Positions 34,572 to 43,625 of a stretch of 64,000 nucleotides of DNA are shown in pieces. Made by a program: the position numbers and the translations under genes. Position 1 is the stretch's first letter, and every line of letters starts with the position of its first letter. The notes beneath the pieces are model-generated. The model saw only the letters and a list, made by a program, of their open reading frames with translations, searched no databases and was not told the origin of the DNA. The DNA is taken from the NCBI RefSeq assembly GCF_036346875.1, contig NZ_CP107852.1, positions 682,001 to 746,000 on the forward strand, given 5' to 3'. Source of the stretch: Nocardia sp. NBC_00508. GTDB taxonomy: Bacteria; Actinomycetota; Actinomycetes; Mycobacteriales; Mycobacteriaceae.

Positions 34572-36005
34572 CTAGCGCACCACGGATTCGGTTGTCGCGC
34601 CGGGCTTGCCGAGCCTGTTGAGCACCAGGTAGCCGCCCGACACCAGCGCTGCCCACACGCCGCCGACGACGATAGCGGTGCGGCCGCTGTCGGTGAACAG
34701 CAGCAGCACGACCACCAATCCGAGGAAGGCCAGCGCCAGCAGCGTGGTGTACGGCGCGGCGGGCAGCCGGTAATCGCTCGCGGGCAGCTCACCGCGGGCG
34801 ACCTTGGCGCGGTAGAGCAGATGGCATACCAGGATGACGCCCCAAACGAAGATGATGCCGATCGTCGACACCGAGGTGATGTAGGCGAACGCCTTGTCCG
34901 GGGAGATGATGTTGACGATCACGCCGAGCACCATCGCCGCTGCCGAGGCGGTGATGCCGAGGTAGGGCACCGCGTTCGCGCTCAGTTTGCTCAACCCGGC
35001 GGGCGCCTCTCCGTGCAGTGCCAGGGTGCGCAGCATGCGGCCGGTCGAGTAGATGCCGGAGTTGCACGACGACAGCGCCGCGGTGAGCAACACGAAATTG
35101 ACGATACCGGCCGCGCCGGGAATGCCGATCTGCTCGAACACCTCCACGAACGGGCTCTTGCCCGCCTGGAACTGGCGCCAGCTGGACACCGCCATGATCA
35201 CCACGAGCGCACCGACATAGAACAAACCGATCCGGAACGGCAACGTGTTGATCGCTTTACGCAGAGTCTTGCGCGGCTCACGCGCTTCCCCTGCGGTGAC
35301 GCCGACCAGTTCGACACCGACATAGGCGAACAGCACGATCTGCAGCACCAGCAGCGACTGGCCGATGCCGTTGGGGAACACGCCGCCGTCGGCCCAAAGA
35401 TTGGTGACGGTCGGGTTCGACGCGTGCCCGAACCCGAACAGCAGCACACCGATGCCGAGCAGGATCATGCCGACGATCGCGGTGACCTTGATGGTGGAGA
35501 ACCAGAACTCACCCTCGCCGAACAGCCGCACCGAGATCAGGTTGGCGGCGAACATCACCGCGAGCACGACCAGCGCGGTGCTCCACGGTGCGATGTCGAA
35601 CCAGTACTCGACATACTTGCCCGCCACGGTGATCTCGGCCATGCACGTGGCCACCCACACCGCCCAGTACGACCAGCCGGTCACGAAACCGGCGAAGCGG
35701 CCGAGGAACTCGTGCGCGTACTCGGCGAAGCTGCCCGAGGTCGGCCGATAGGTCAGCAGCTCGCCCAGCGCTCGCATGATCACGAAGATGGCCAGGCCCG
35801 CGACCAGGTAGGCCAAGATGAGAGCGGGGCCGGCCTGCTCGATCGCACCGCCCGCACCGTAGAACAGGCCGGTGCCGATCGCGCCGCCGATGGCGATCAT
35901 CTGGATGGTGCGTGGGTTCAGGCCCCGTGCGTAGCCTTCCGAGTCGCCGCTGTCCGCCGGGTCCAGCGGTCGCGCGTCCTGAAGGTGACGGTCGGAAGTT
36001 GTCAT
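34572..36005 (-). CDS. Amino-acid permease (APC family, GABA/aromatic type)
   Basis: A 477-residue transporter with about 12 helices. RGLNPRTIQMIAIGGAIGTG is the typical first helix motif of AnsP/GabP/CycA-type permeases, and TYRPTSGSFAEYAHEFLG plus the VGVTAGEAREPRKTLRKAIN loop are conserved family marks. It takes up an amino acid with protons or sodium. ATG 36005 follows AGGGAAGGA. Substrate specificity among GABA, asparagine, serine or aromatic amino acids cannot be decided. Confidence 0.92.
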   Translation of the reverse strand: MTTSDRHLQDARPLDPADSGDSEGYARGLNPRTIQMIAIGGAIGTGLFYGAGGAIEQAGPALILAYLVAGLAIFVIMRALGELLTYRPTSGSFAEYAHEFLGRFAGFVTGWSYWAVWVATCMAEITVAGKYVEYWFDIAPWSTALVVLAVMFAANLISVRLFGEGEFWFSTIKVTAIVGMILLGIGVLLFGFGHASNPTVTNLWADGGVFPNGIGQSLLVLQIVLFAYVGVELVGVTAGEAREPRKTLRKAINTLPFRIGLFYVGALVVIMAVSSWRQFQAGKSPFVEVFEQIGIPGAAGIVNFVLLTAALSSCNSGIYSTGRMLRTLALHGEAPAGLSKLSANAVPYLGITASAAAMVLGVIVNIISPDKAFAYITSVSTIGIIFVWGVILVCHLLYRAKVARGELPASDYRLPAAPYTTLLALAFLGLVVVLLLFTDSGRTAIVVGGVWAALVSGGYLVLNRLGKPGATTESVVR

Positions 36006-36212
36006 CGCGTTCCTTCCCTCGCTGGGCGTCGACGCGCCGACGCGGTGGTCGGTGGATGCGTCGAACACGACCTCGAAGCATCGCAAGTTCGGCATGAATC
36101 AGCCCGCCACGCTACCGCCCCGCGACGCAACACCGTGACGCCGGGCGGCCGATGGCTACCGGATCGGACCTCTCGCATGCCATCATCGGTTCGATACTGA
36201 TGAGCATCTGTC

Positions 36213-37400
36213 ATGACTGAAAACGCAATACGGCCGTCGCACCCGCGCCGCTACGCCCTCCGCACCGTCATCGCCCTGATCGCGGTCGTCGCCGTCCTCA
36301 TCGGCGCGGCGTTCGCGACGACGGCGCTCCTGCGCATCCCGGCGCCGCCGACATTGCTGAACCTCATGGTGGACCCGCCCTCCACCCAGGGCGCGCTGTT
36401 CGAGAGCCGGATGGTGGCCGCCTCCGCCACGCCACGTCCGCTACCCGTCGCGGCGCGACCGCTGCCGGACCGGGTCCCGTGGAAAGGCAGGCACGTCTCG
36501 GTCGCCGAGTTCCTGGGCACCACACACACCAATTCGTTCCTCGTCCTGCGCGGCGGGGCCCTGACCCACGAGTGGTACCGCGACGGCGTCACGGCGACCA
36601 CACGCCAGTCCTCGTGGTCGGTGGTGAAATCCATCGTGTCGCTGCTCACCGGCCGCGCCATCGACGCGGGAAAGCTCCGCGAAGACGATCGGCTGGTGGA
36701 CATACTCCCCCGGCTGGCGACCGGCGGCGCCTACGACCGCGTCACCATCCGCGACCTGCTGGACATGGCCTCCGGCGTCGACGTCGACGAGAACTACAAC
36801 AAGTACATGCCGCTGACCGGCACCGCCCGCATGTATCTCACCGAAGACCTCGACGGATTCGTCCGCGAGCACCGCGGCCTGCGATTCGACCCCGGAACGG
36901 CGGGCCAGTACCGCAGTGTGGACACCCAGCTGCTCGGCATGGCGCTGGCGAAGGTCGAGGGGATGCCGCTGGGCGAGGTGTTGCGGCGCGATATCTGGGG
37001 TCCGATCGGCGCACAGGACGACGCGTTGTGGAACCTCGACCGCGCGGGCGGACAGGAGAAGGGGTTCTGCTGCCTGAATGCCACGGCCCGCGATTTCGCC
37101 AAGATCGGCCAGCTGGTGCTGGACGGCGGACGTGCGGGCGAAGCGCAGATCGTGCCGCCCGCGTGGATCGAGCGCATCCGCACTCCGGCCCCGCACCAGG
37201 TCGGCGATTGGCGTTATGGCGCGCAGTGGTGGCACCCGACCGGCGGGGACGGCGCGGACCTGACCGCCGTCGGGGTCTACGGCCAGTACGTCTACGTCGA
37301 CCCGCCGAGCGGCACGGTCATCGTCAAGCTCAGCGACCACGGGACCAGCCAGGACGAGCAGGAGACGGTCGAGGTGTTCCGCACGATCGCGCGCGGTTGA
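36213..37400 (+). CDS. Membrane-anchored serine hydrolase (beta-lactamase/class C PBP fold)
   Basis: A 395-residue protein with an N-terminal membrane anchor ([22 protein letters not shown]) and a serine beta-lactamase-like domain. S136-V-V-K139 is the SxxK nucleophile motif, Y233-R-S235 takes the YxN position with serine in place of asparagine, and VVKLSDHG near the end is the strand with the KTG-like position. Class C-type hydrolases of this kind are esterases or peptidases, not resistance lactamases, more often than not. It acts outside the cytoplasmic membrane. Substrate unknown. Confidence 0.87.
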   Translation: MTENAIRPSHPRRYALRTVIALIAVVAVLIGAAFATTALLRIPAPPTLLNLMVDPPSTQGALFESRMVAASATPRPLPVAARPLPDRVPWKGRHVSVAEFLGTTHTNSFLVLRGGALTHEWYRDGVTATTRQSSWSVVKSIVSLLTGRAIDAGKLREDDRLVDILPRLATGGAYDRVTIRDLLDMASGVDVDENYNKYMPLTGTARMYLTEDLDGFVREHRGLRFDPGTAGQYRSVDTQLLGMALAKVEGMPLGEVLRRDIWGPIGAQDDALWNLDRAGGQEKGFCCLNATARDFAKIGQLVLDGGRAGEAQIVPPAWIERIRTPAPHQVGDWRYGAQWWHPTGGDGADLTAVGVYGQYVYVDPPSGTVIVKLSDHGTSQDEQETVEVFRTIARG

Positions 37401-37467
37401 CGCGGCCTCGAAATACACCGGGCACGCGGGGCGTTGGGACTGGGGATCCGCACTCTGGAGGAGACCC

Positions 37468-38490
37468 ATGATCGACGTCCCGATGTCCGTACTGGATCTC
37501 GCGCCGGTGCAGTCCGGCCGCACCGTCGGCGAGGGGCTCGACGCGACCACCGAATTGGCCAGGCGCACCGAGGCTTTGGGCTATCACCGGTTCTGGGTCG
37601 CCGAACACCACAACATGCCGGGCATCGCCAGCTCGGCGCCGAGCGTGCTGCTGGCCCATCTGGCGGCCGTCACCGCGACCATTCGGGTGGGTTCCGGCGG
37701 GGTGATGCTGCCCAACCACGCTCCGCTGGTGGTCGCCGAGCAATTCGGCACCCTGCACGCGCTGCATCCCGGACGGGTCGACCTGGGTATCGGACGCGCG
37801 CCGGGGACCGACCAGGCGACCGCCCGTGCGCTGCGGCGGACCGAGAACGGACTGTCGGCGGAGTCGTTCCCGCAGGAACTCGCCGCGTTGCTGGGCTACT
37901 TCCGCGGCGCCGATCCCCAAGGCATCGCCGCCACCCCGGGCCGGGGTGAGGAACCGGAGATCTGGCTGCTCGGCTCCAGCGGCTACAGCGCGCAGGTCGC
38001 CGCGATGCTCGGCCTGCCGTTCGCCTTCGCCCACCACATCAGCCCGGACAACACCGAGCCCGCGCTGGCGCTGTACCGCGAGCACTTCCGGCCCTCGGCG
38101 CAGCTGGAACGCCCGTACGCGATGGTCGCCCTCTCGGCCATCTGCTCCGACACCGACGAGCGCGCCGAAACCCTCGCCGGACCCCGCGACCTGGCCTTCC
38201 TGAGTCTGATCCGCGGCAAGCCGCAGGCACTCGCGACGCCGGAGGAGGCGGCCGCGTTCCGGCCCTCGGAGCACGAACGCGCGTTCATCCAGCAGCGCCG
38301 GGCCGGGCAGCTGCAGGGCTCGCCGGAGACGGTGCGCGGTCAGCTCGCCGACCTGCTGCGGCGCACCGATCCCGACGAGCTGATGATCAACACGCTGGTC
38401 TACGACATCGACGACCGCGTGCGCTCGTTCGAGCTGCTCAAAGAAAAGGTCGCCGCTCGAGCAACGGCAGACGCCGCCGGGAGCCGGTGA
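37468..38490 (+). CDS. LLM-class flavin-dependent oxidoreductase (MsnO8/YhbW-like)
   Basis: A 340-residue TIM-barrel flavoenzyme. [52 protein letters not shown] is the typical opening of the YhbW/MsnO8 luciferase-like subfamily, and [37 protein letters not shown] and [13 protein letters not shown] follow. It reacts with FMNH2 or F420H2; the substrate is unknown. ATG 37468 follows GGAGGAGA. The 3' end abuts the convergent nitroreductase gene with only one base between the stops. Confidence 0.92.
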   Translation: MIDVPMSVLDLAPVQSGRTVGEGLDATTELARRTEALGYHRFWVAEHHNMPGIASSAPSVLLAHLAAVTATIRVGSGGVMLPNHAPLVVAEQFGTLHALHPGRVDLGIGRAPGTDQATARALRRTENGLSAESFPQELAALLGYFRGADPQGIAATPGRGEEPEIWLLGSSGYSAQVAAMLGLPFAFAHHISPDNTEPALALYREHFRPSAQLERPYAMVALSAICSDTDERAETLAGPRDLAFLSLIRGKPQALATPEEAAAFRPSEHERAFIQQRRAGQLQGSPETVRGQLADLLRRTDPDELMINTLVYDIDDRVRSFELLKEKVAARATADAAGSR

Positions 38491-38491
38491 G

Positions 38492-39319
38492 TCAGTGCAG
38501 CCGGAAGCCGTGGTTGGCCAGCGATTCGCGCAGCCGGTGCCTGCCGTTGAGGCTGGTCGCCGAGGCGAGCCTGGCCAGTACGCGCTCGGTCCAGGAATGC
38601 GAGAGTTGTTGCTCGGCATAGAATTCCGCGATCCGGCCCTCGTATTCGGCCACATGCGCGCGCTGCGCGTCCAGATCGTAGGTCTCCCGGTGCAGGACAG
38701 CCGCCTGCGGCAGGCGGGGCTTCACCCGCGCGTCCTCGGTGGGATCGGGGTGGCCGACCACCAGGCCGAAGACCGCGAACACCTGCGGCGGCAAGGCCAG
38801 TTCGGCCGCGACCTGTTCCGGCTTGTTGCGCAGCGCGCCGATGTAGACGGTGCCGAGTCCGAGCGATTCCGCTGCGACGACGGCGTTCTGCGCCGCCAGC
38901 GCGGCATCGATGAATCCGACATAGCTGGACTCGAGATAGTCGGCGCCTTCCAGCGGCGCGCCGCGGTCGTCGGCGAGCTGGCGCAGTCGCGCGAAATCGG
39001 CCGTCCATACCAGGAGCACCGGCGCCTGCACGATGTGGCCCTGGTCCCCCGCGAGCGCGGCGAGGCGCGCCTTGCGCTGCGGATCGCGCACCGCGATGAC
39101 GCTCCACACCTGCAGATTCGACGAGGTCGGCGCCGACTGCGCAGCGGAGATCAACAGGCGCAACGTGGCGTCAGGGACCGGGTCGGGCAGATAGCGGCGC
39201 ACCGAACGATGCTCGTGCAGCACCTGCAAGACGTGGTTCCACTGCGGCGGCTCGACCGGGTCGGAGTCGCGGTAGCGCTGCTGCACGGTATGGGTCGGTG
39301 TCGGCACGAACTGCGTCAT
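38492..39319 (-). CDS. Nitroreductase-family oxidoreductase (NfrA/NfsA-like)
   Basis: A 275-residue FMN enzyme. HRSVRRYLPDPVPDATLRLL is the FMN-binding start, SAAQSAPTSSNLQVWSVIAV the second motif, and SSYVGFIDAALAAQNAVVAAESLGLGTVYIG the helix at the dimer interface, followed by FGLVVGHPDP. It reduces nitroaromatics, quinones or flavins with NADPH. ATG 39319 has GAGG upstream; an upstream frame extension is possible. It is divergent from the iron-regulated siderophore-interacting gene, and the IdeR box in the gap could influence it. Confidence 0.92.
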   Translation of the reverse strand: MTQFVPTPTHTVQQRYRDSDPVEPPQWNHVLQVLHEHRSVRRYLPDPVPDATLRLLISAAQSAPTSSNLQVWSVIAVRDPQRKARLAALAGDQGHIVQAPVLLVWTADFARLRQLADDRGAPLEGADYLESSYVGFIDAALAAQNAVVAAESLGLGTVYIGALRNKPEQVAAELALPPQVFAVFGLVVGHPDPTEDARVKPRLPQAAVLHRETYDLDAQRAHVAEYEGRIAEFYAEQQLSHSWTERVLARLASATSLNGRHRLRESLANHGFRLH

Positions 39320-39390
39320 GCTCATCATCCTCACTCCCGCGCGGACGCGCCGTCAGCGGTTGTACGCGGGCTGAACCGAACACAGGTAGG

Positions 39391-39409
39391 GTAAGTAAGG
39401 CAATCCTAA
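39391..39409. promoter_or_regulatory. IdeR/DtxR-type iron box
   Basis: GTAAGTAAGGCAATCCTAA matches the 19-bp IdeR consensus TTAGGTTAGGCTAACCTAA at 14 positions. It lies 24 bases before the TTG start of the siderophore-interacting protein and within the gap to the nitroreductase gene, where iron-loaded IdeR would block transcription. Confidence 0.8.
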
Positions 39410-39432
39410 TTATTGACTTATCGGAGGTTCAC

Positions 39433-40185
39433 TTGGCCCGCCCCCGCACCACCCTCACCGTGCAACGCACCGAGTGGCTGACCCCGCATCTCATCCGGGT
39501 TCATCTCGGCGGCCCCGGCTTCAGCGCATTCCAGCCCAGCGAGTGCACCGACTCGTATGTGAAGTTCATCTTCCCGCGCGACGGGATCGACGTGTTGCGC
39601 ACCTACACCGTCCGCTCGGTGGACCCGGTCGCCGGGGAGATCGCAGTGGATTTCGTCTTCCACGGCCCGGAGGGAATCGCGGGACCGTGGGCGGCCGCGG
39701 TTGCGCCCGGCGAAACCATCGACCTGTTCGGTCCCGGCGGCGCCTACTCGCCCCGCCCGGACGCCGACTGGCACCTGCTGGCCGGTGACGAGGCGGCCCT
39801 GCCCGCCATCGCCGCCGCGCTCGAGGCGATGCCGGGAGACGCGACCGGACTCGTGTTCGTCGAAGTCGCCGGTCCGGACGACGAGCTGCCGCTGAAGAAG
39901 CCGGACGGCATCGAGCTGACCTGGCTGCACCGCGGCGCCCGCCCGCCGGGGGACCTGCTCGCCGAGACGGTTCGCCAGGCCCCGTGGGCGCCGGGACAGG
40001 TCCAGGTGTTCATCCATGGCGAGGCCAAGGCGGTGATGCACGACCTGCGCCGTTACGTGCGCAAGGAGCGCGGCGTATCCGCCGAGTGGGCGGCATCGAT
40101 CTCCGGCTACTGGCGCCGCGGGCGCACCGAGGAGGGCTTCCGCGAGTGGAAGGCCGAACTCACCGCGGCCGAGGCGGCACGTTAG
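39433..40185 (+). CDS. Siderophore-interacting flavoprotein (ViuB/SIP type)
   Basis: A 250-residue cytoplasmic reductase. LTVQRTEWLTPHLIRVHLGGPGFSAF and DVLRTYTVRSVDPVAGEIAVDFVFHGPEGIAGPWAA form the FAD-binding barrel with the RxYTxR motif, and the second half (HLLAGDEAALPAIAAALEAMP, then QVQVFIHGEAKAVMHDLRRYVRKERGV) is the NAD(P)H-binding part with the GEA motif. These enzymes release iron from imported ferric siderophores. TTG 39433 follows GGAGG at five bases. The IdeR box upstream supports iron repression. The function is as firm as family and regulation allow. Confidence 0.94.
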   Translation: MARPRTTLTVQRTEWLTPHLIRVHLGGPGFSAFQPSECTDSYVKFIFPRDGIDVLRTYTVRSVDPVAGEIAVDFVFHGPEGIAGPWAAAVAPGETIDLFGPGGAYSPRPDADWHLLAGDEAALPAIAAALEAMPGDATGLVFVEVAGPDDELPLKKPDGIELTWLHRGARPPGDLLAETVRQAPWAPGQVQVFIHGEAKAVMHDLRRYVRKERGVSAEWAASISGYWRRGRTEEGFREWKAELTAAEAAR

Positions 40186-40916
40186 TCACCCCATTCGCTG
40201 GACGCCAGGATCGCTTCCCAGGTCAGGTACGGGAGTTCGGGGTGGCGCTGGCGCAGGAGCTCACCGGCCAAGCTCGCGGGCGGGGCCTTGCGCGGATTCG
40301 CCAAGGCTTGGGCCTCGACCAGGTCGGCGAGCGCGCGGCTACCGCCCAGCCGCGGATACGCGGCGTGCACCAGGTCGGCGAATCCGGGTGGCAGGTCGGT
40401 CGGCGCACCCCCGATATCGAGACCGATGCCCTCCACCGCGATCCACGTTTCCGGCGGTCGGCGACGGCGCCATACCGGCGAATCGGTGAATCCCGCGGTG
40501 TGCGCGGCGATCGCGTCCCAGATCGTGTCCACCCTGCCATCGGTGACCCCGTTGTCCTCGAGAAAGCGCGCCGCGTAGTCGGCGCCGTCGAGCTCGAATC
40601 TCTGATCGCCGCCTGCGATGTCGGACAACCCGACATCGTGCAGCGCGCAGATGAGATACATGGTTTCCTCGTCGTAGTCGACGCCCGGTCGCATGCCCTG
40701 CTGCTCGGCGATGGCGCGTCCGAAAAAGAAGCTGCGCACGCTGTGATTGCGCAGCGCCGCCATCAGGTGGGCGGCGATCAGCTCATTCGCCTTGCCCGCC
40801 AGTGCAGTCGGCGGGAAGTTCAACGAAAGTGGCTGTGCCATAGCTGGTTTCGCAACCATCGCGTAGGCGCCTGCGGCAACGCCCGCGCCCATAGCGGCAC
40901 GGCGTGATATCGACAT
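40182..40916 (-). CDS. Tat-exported HD-domain protein
   Basis: A 244-residue protein with a Tat-like signal (SISRRAAMGAGVAAGAYAMV then AKPAMAQ) and a mature HD domain: HLMAALRNHSVRSFFFGRAI supplies the first histidine, YLICALHDVGLSDI the HD pair, and AIAAHTAGFTD a later histidine. This resembles the cyanamide hydratase-like HD branch. An exported HD protein suggests an extracytoplasmic hydrolase. Its stop codon overlaps that of the siderophore-interacting gene. It is followed upstream by a GlxA-type regulator on the same strand, which may control it. Confidence 0.85.
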   Translation of the reverse strand: MSISRRAAMGAGVAAGAYAMVAKPAMAQPLSLNFPPTALAGKANELIAAHLMAALRNHSVRSFFFGRAIAEQQGMRPGVDYDEETMYLICALHDVGLSDIAGGDQRFELDGADYAARFLEDNGVTDGRVDTIWDAIAAHTAGFTDSPVWRRRRPPETWIAVEGIGLDIGGAPTDLPPGFADLVHAAYPRLGGSRALADLVEAQALANPRKAPPASLAGELLRQRHPELPYLTWEAILASSEWGD

Positions 40917-40944
40917 GGTCGACTCCCTGGTGAGTGGTGGTGGA

Positions 40945-41889
40945 TCAGTGCGCGGGCGCGCGAAAGCGCCTGCGGTAGTCGCTCGGCGAGATGCCGAGCA
41001 ATTCGACGAAAGTGCGGCGCATCGTCTCTTCGGAGCCGAACCCGCTGCGGCGTGCGATCACCGCCATCGGCTCGTCGCCGGATTCGAGCAGTGCCTGCGC
41101 GGCCTCGAGCCGGACCTGCTTGACGTAGTGCCCCGGCGTCATGCCGATCTCCCGGCGGAACAGCCTGCTCAGGTGGCGTTCGCTCAGCGCGGCGCGGGCG
41201 GCCATCGCCGCCAGGCTGTGGTCTCCGGATAGATCGGCGACCACCGAATCCACCACTTGGCGCAGCCCCTCGGTGCGCGGAGTCGGGATGGTGGTGCGCA
41301 CGCTGAACTGCGACTGCCCGCCGGGCCGGTGCAGGAACACAACCAGGTGCTTGGCCAGGCTGCGCGCCAATTCGGCGCCGTGCTGCTCCTCGACGAGCGC
41401 CAGCGCCATGTCGATACCCGCGGTGACACCCGCGGACGTGATGATCGGCCCGTCTCGCACATAGATGGCGTCGGCGTCGACTTGGACGCGCGGAAACCGC
41501 TGAGCCAGTTCGGCACACGCCAGCCAATGCGTGGTGGCGCGCCGACCGTCGAGCAGTCCCGCTTCGGCGAGCACCAACGCCCCGGTACACACCGACGCCA
41601 CCCGACGAGCCCTGCCGCCGATCGCGCGCACCGCGTCCACCAGGGCATCCGGAACCCGATCCTCCGGCGCGTGTCCCGGCACCAGCAGGGTTTCGATCGG
41701 TCCGCCGAAGTCGCCGAGCGCACCGTCGACCCCCAGCGGCACGCCCACGTCGGTACGCACCGGCGCCCCATCCGGCGAGGCGAACCGGACCCGGTGTCCG
41801 GCCCAGTGCAACACCTGCACCGGCCCGGCGACGTCCAGCATCAGCACACCGTCCGACACCGCGACCAGGACGTCATCACTTGCCTCCAT
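40945..41889 (-). CDS. GlxA-type AraC regulator (DJ-1/PfpI plus HTH)
   Basis: From ATG 41889 the product is 314 residues. The N-terminal part is a DJ-1/PfpI-like domain (VSDGVLMLDVAGPVQVL, ASVCTGALVLAEAGLLDGRRATTHW with the nucleophile-elbow cysteine), and the C-terminal 100 residues are an AraC domain with two helix-turn-helix units (SLAAMAARAALSERHLSRLFRREIGMTPGHYVKQVRLEAAQALL). GlxA-type proteins regulate amidase or catabolic genes. It lies 28 bases upstream of the HD gene on the same strand and probably is co-transcribed with it. Confidence 0.92.
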   Translation of the reverse strand: MEASDDVLVAVSDGVLMLDVAGPVQVLHWAGHRVRFASPDGAPVRTDVGVPLGVDGALGDFGGPIETLLVPGHAPEDRVPDALVDAVRAIGGRARRVASVCTGALVLAEAGLLDGRRATTHWLACAELAQRFPRVQVDADAIYVRDGPIITSAGVTAGIDMALALVEEQHGAELARSLAKHLVVFLHRPGGQSQFSVRTTIPTPRTEGLRQVVDSVVADLSGDHSLAAMAARAALSERHLSRLFRREIGMTPGHYVKQVRLEAAQALLESGDEPMAVIARRSGFGSEETMRRTFVELLGISPSDYRRRFRAPAH

Positions 41890-41912
41890 GAGCCCAGTCT
41901 CGAGGCACCGGA

Positions 41913-42137
41913 TCAAGTCCGCAAGGACGCGGTCCCCACAGATCCGGACATGCCGGATGCCATCCAGTCACACCAATAGCGGCGGCGACACGCGGAACAT
42001 CGCCAGCGTCGGCGGCGCCACCCAGGCCCTGAGGCTTCCGGTGGCACGAAAGAGCCGGTCGCATTCAGCGAATTCGGTTCGGTCCCAGGCCCAGAGCTGT
42101 CAATGCGGCAGGCGTGGCACGTTACCGTCGGGATCAT
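41913..42137 (-). CDS. Possible small zinc-ribbon-like protein (doubtful)
   Basis: A 74-codon frame with two Cys-x-x-Cys pairs (CHAC near residue 7 and CSAC near 48), reminiscent of a zinc ribbon. Composition between them is plausible but the C-terminal part is not, and no ribosome site is evident. It lies just upstream of the GlxA-type gene. It may be a real small protein, a remnant, or chance. Confidence 0.3.
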   Translation of the reverse strand: MIPTVTCHACRIDSSGPGTEPNSLNATGSFVPPEASGPGWRRRRWRCSACRRRYWCDWMASGMSGSVGTASLRT

Positions 42138-42203
42138 CGACCGACTCGACCTCGACCGCGCAATCAGGGTTCCAGTTCTTCTCTACGCTGCTTCCCGAAA
42201 GCC

Positions 42204-42455
42204 TCATCCGCGCGGTTGCGCTGCCCAGCGCTCGAGTGTGGCGGTAGCTGTGGCGCGATCTGCCGGTGTGAGGTCAGCGATGCGGGCGAGGTGGTTGGCA
42301 TCAGGGGCGAGGTAGACGTGGCCGTCTGCGCCGGGGTGGAAGGGTTCGGCGCGGGCCGGGTCGTTGTCACCATAGATGAAGAGCAGGGGTACTGGCGAAA
42401 CTCGGGGTGCGCGACCGAACCCAAGCCGTGATCGTGGCCTACGAATCGGGATTCG
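42204..42455 (-). pseudogene. 3' remnant of an S37 (tripeptidyl aminopeptidase-like) gene
   Basis: About 83 codons are open with no suitable start. The C-terminal 60 residues read VPLLFIYGDNDPARAEPF, then HVYLAPDANHLARI and a TPADRATATATLERWA helix, the end of the alpha/beta-hydrolase fold including the acid (GDNDP) and histidine (APDANH) strands of the secreted S37 prolyl tripeptidyl aminopeptidase family (PS-10 type). The serine-bearing part and signal peptide are absent. It is a decayed fragment next to the ABC operon's terminator. Confidence 0.6.
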
Positions 42456-42518
42456 TCACCGCCCGCTAACGCATCAGTTGGGTCTGCGCGTGCTCAGTTC
42501 CTGGGCAGACAGTGCCGC

Positions 42519-42549
42519 GCCGCCCGAGAGCGTACGGCCCTCGGGCGGC
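42519..42549 (-). terminator. Perfect 10-bp hairpin after the ABC transporter operon
   Basis: GCCGCCCGAG and CTCGGGCGGC pair exactly around an 11-base loop, 25 bases beyond the stop codon of the substrate-binding protein gene on the reverse strand. Confidence 0.7.
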
Positions 42550-42573
42550 TGGTCGAACTTCCAGGACGACGCG

Positions 42574-43623
42574 CTACTGCTTCGGTGCGCGCAACGCCTC
42601 CTGCACGAACTGCGTGGTGTAGGTTTCGGACAGGTCGATGCGATCGCGCACCGGGCGCACGTTCTTCGAGTACTTGCCGAGGATGTCCAGAACGTTCTGC
42701 GCGCCTTCGGGTTTCATCAAGCCGTCGCCGTTGAACATGCCGATCGAGTCGCGGATCGACTGGACGTAGAGGTCCTTGCCCGCGCTGGCGTACTGCGGGG
42801 GCATCTTCGCCGCGATCTCCTCCGGAGTGTGTGTCTTGATCCATTGGAGTGTCTGCACGAACGCGGTGGCGAGCTTCTGCACGATCTCCGGGTGGGCGTC
42901 GACGGTCGCGCAGCTCATGTACAGCGACGTCGCCGGATACAACCCGCCCAGGGCGGCCCTCGTCCCCGCCTCGGTGCGCATGTCGACCAGGATCCGCGCG
43001 TCGCCGGAGTTCACCATCTGCGCCACGGTCGGGTCGGTGGTCATGCCCGCGTCGATGCCGTCGTGGTTCATGCCCGCGATGAACGTCTGTCCGGCACCGA
43101 CTTTCACCCGGGTATAGTCGGCCGTGGTCATGCCCTCCTGGCCGGTGAGCGCCTGGGTGAGGAAGTCGGTCGAGGATCCGAGGGACGTCACGCCCAGCTT
43201 CTTGCCGCGCAGGTCGGCCACCGACGTGATGCCGGTATCGGACTTCGACACCAGTTCGGCCTCGCCCGGCACGTCCGACATCTGCACTACCGAGCGGATG
43301 CACTGGTCTTTGGCCTGCAGGTCGATGGTGTGGTCGTAGAACCCGACCACGCCCTGCACGTCGCCGGTGAGCAGCGCGGTTTCCGCGGTGGCGCCGGACT
43401 GTTCACCGAGCAGCTTCACGTCGATGTCGTTGCTCTTGAAGAAGCCCAGCTGCTGGGTGAGCATGGCGGGCAGGTAGATCACCTTCTCCAGCCCGCCCAC
43501 CATGATGGTGATCTGCGGGCGGCCATCGGCCATCGGGATGCTGCGGGAGTCGCGGCATCCGGTGGTCAGCAGCAGTGCCGCGATCGCGACGACGACGAGC
43601 GCCCAATGCTTGCGATGTTTCAT
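42574..43623 (-). CDS. ABC substrate-binding lipoprotein (NitT/TauT type)
   Basis: A 349-residue lipoprotein. The signal ALVVVAIAALLLTTGC ends in a lipobox cysteine at residue 23. The mature part has the NMT1/THI5-like periplasmic-binding fold: ITIMVGGLEKVIYLPAMLTQQLGFFK, then TALLTGDVQGVVGFYDHT, DLRGKKLGVTSLGSSTDFL and a late TPEEIAAKMPPQY segment. It binds a small organic or sulfonate-like solute outside the cell for the permease and ATPase upstream. It is the last gene of the three-gene operon, two bases after the permease. Ligand unknown. Confidence 0.93.
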   Translation of the reverse strand: MKHRKHWALVVVAIAALLLTTGCRDSRSIPMADGRPQITIMVGGLEKVIYLPAMLTQQLGFFKSNDIDVKLLGEQSGATAETALLTGDVQGVVGFYDHTIDLQAKDQCIRSVVQMSDVPGEAELVSKSDTGITSVADLRGKKLGVTSLGSSTDFLTQALTGQEGMTTADYTRVKVGAGQTFIAGMNHDGIDAGMTTDPTVAQMVNSGDARILVDMRTEAGTRAALGGLYPATSLYMSCATVDAHPEIVQKLATAFVQTLQWIKTHTPEEIAAKMPPQYASAGKDLYVQSIRDSIGMFNGDGLMKPEGAQNVLDILGKYSKNVRPVRDRIDLSETYTTQFVQEALRAPKQ

Positions 43624-43625
43624 GA

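Noticed and set aside
41913..42455. A larger mobile element or phage remnant around the S37 fragment
   Set aside because: No transposase, integrase or terminal repeats were found; only gene decay is supported.
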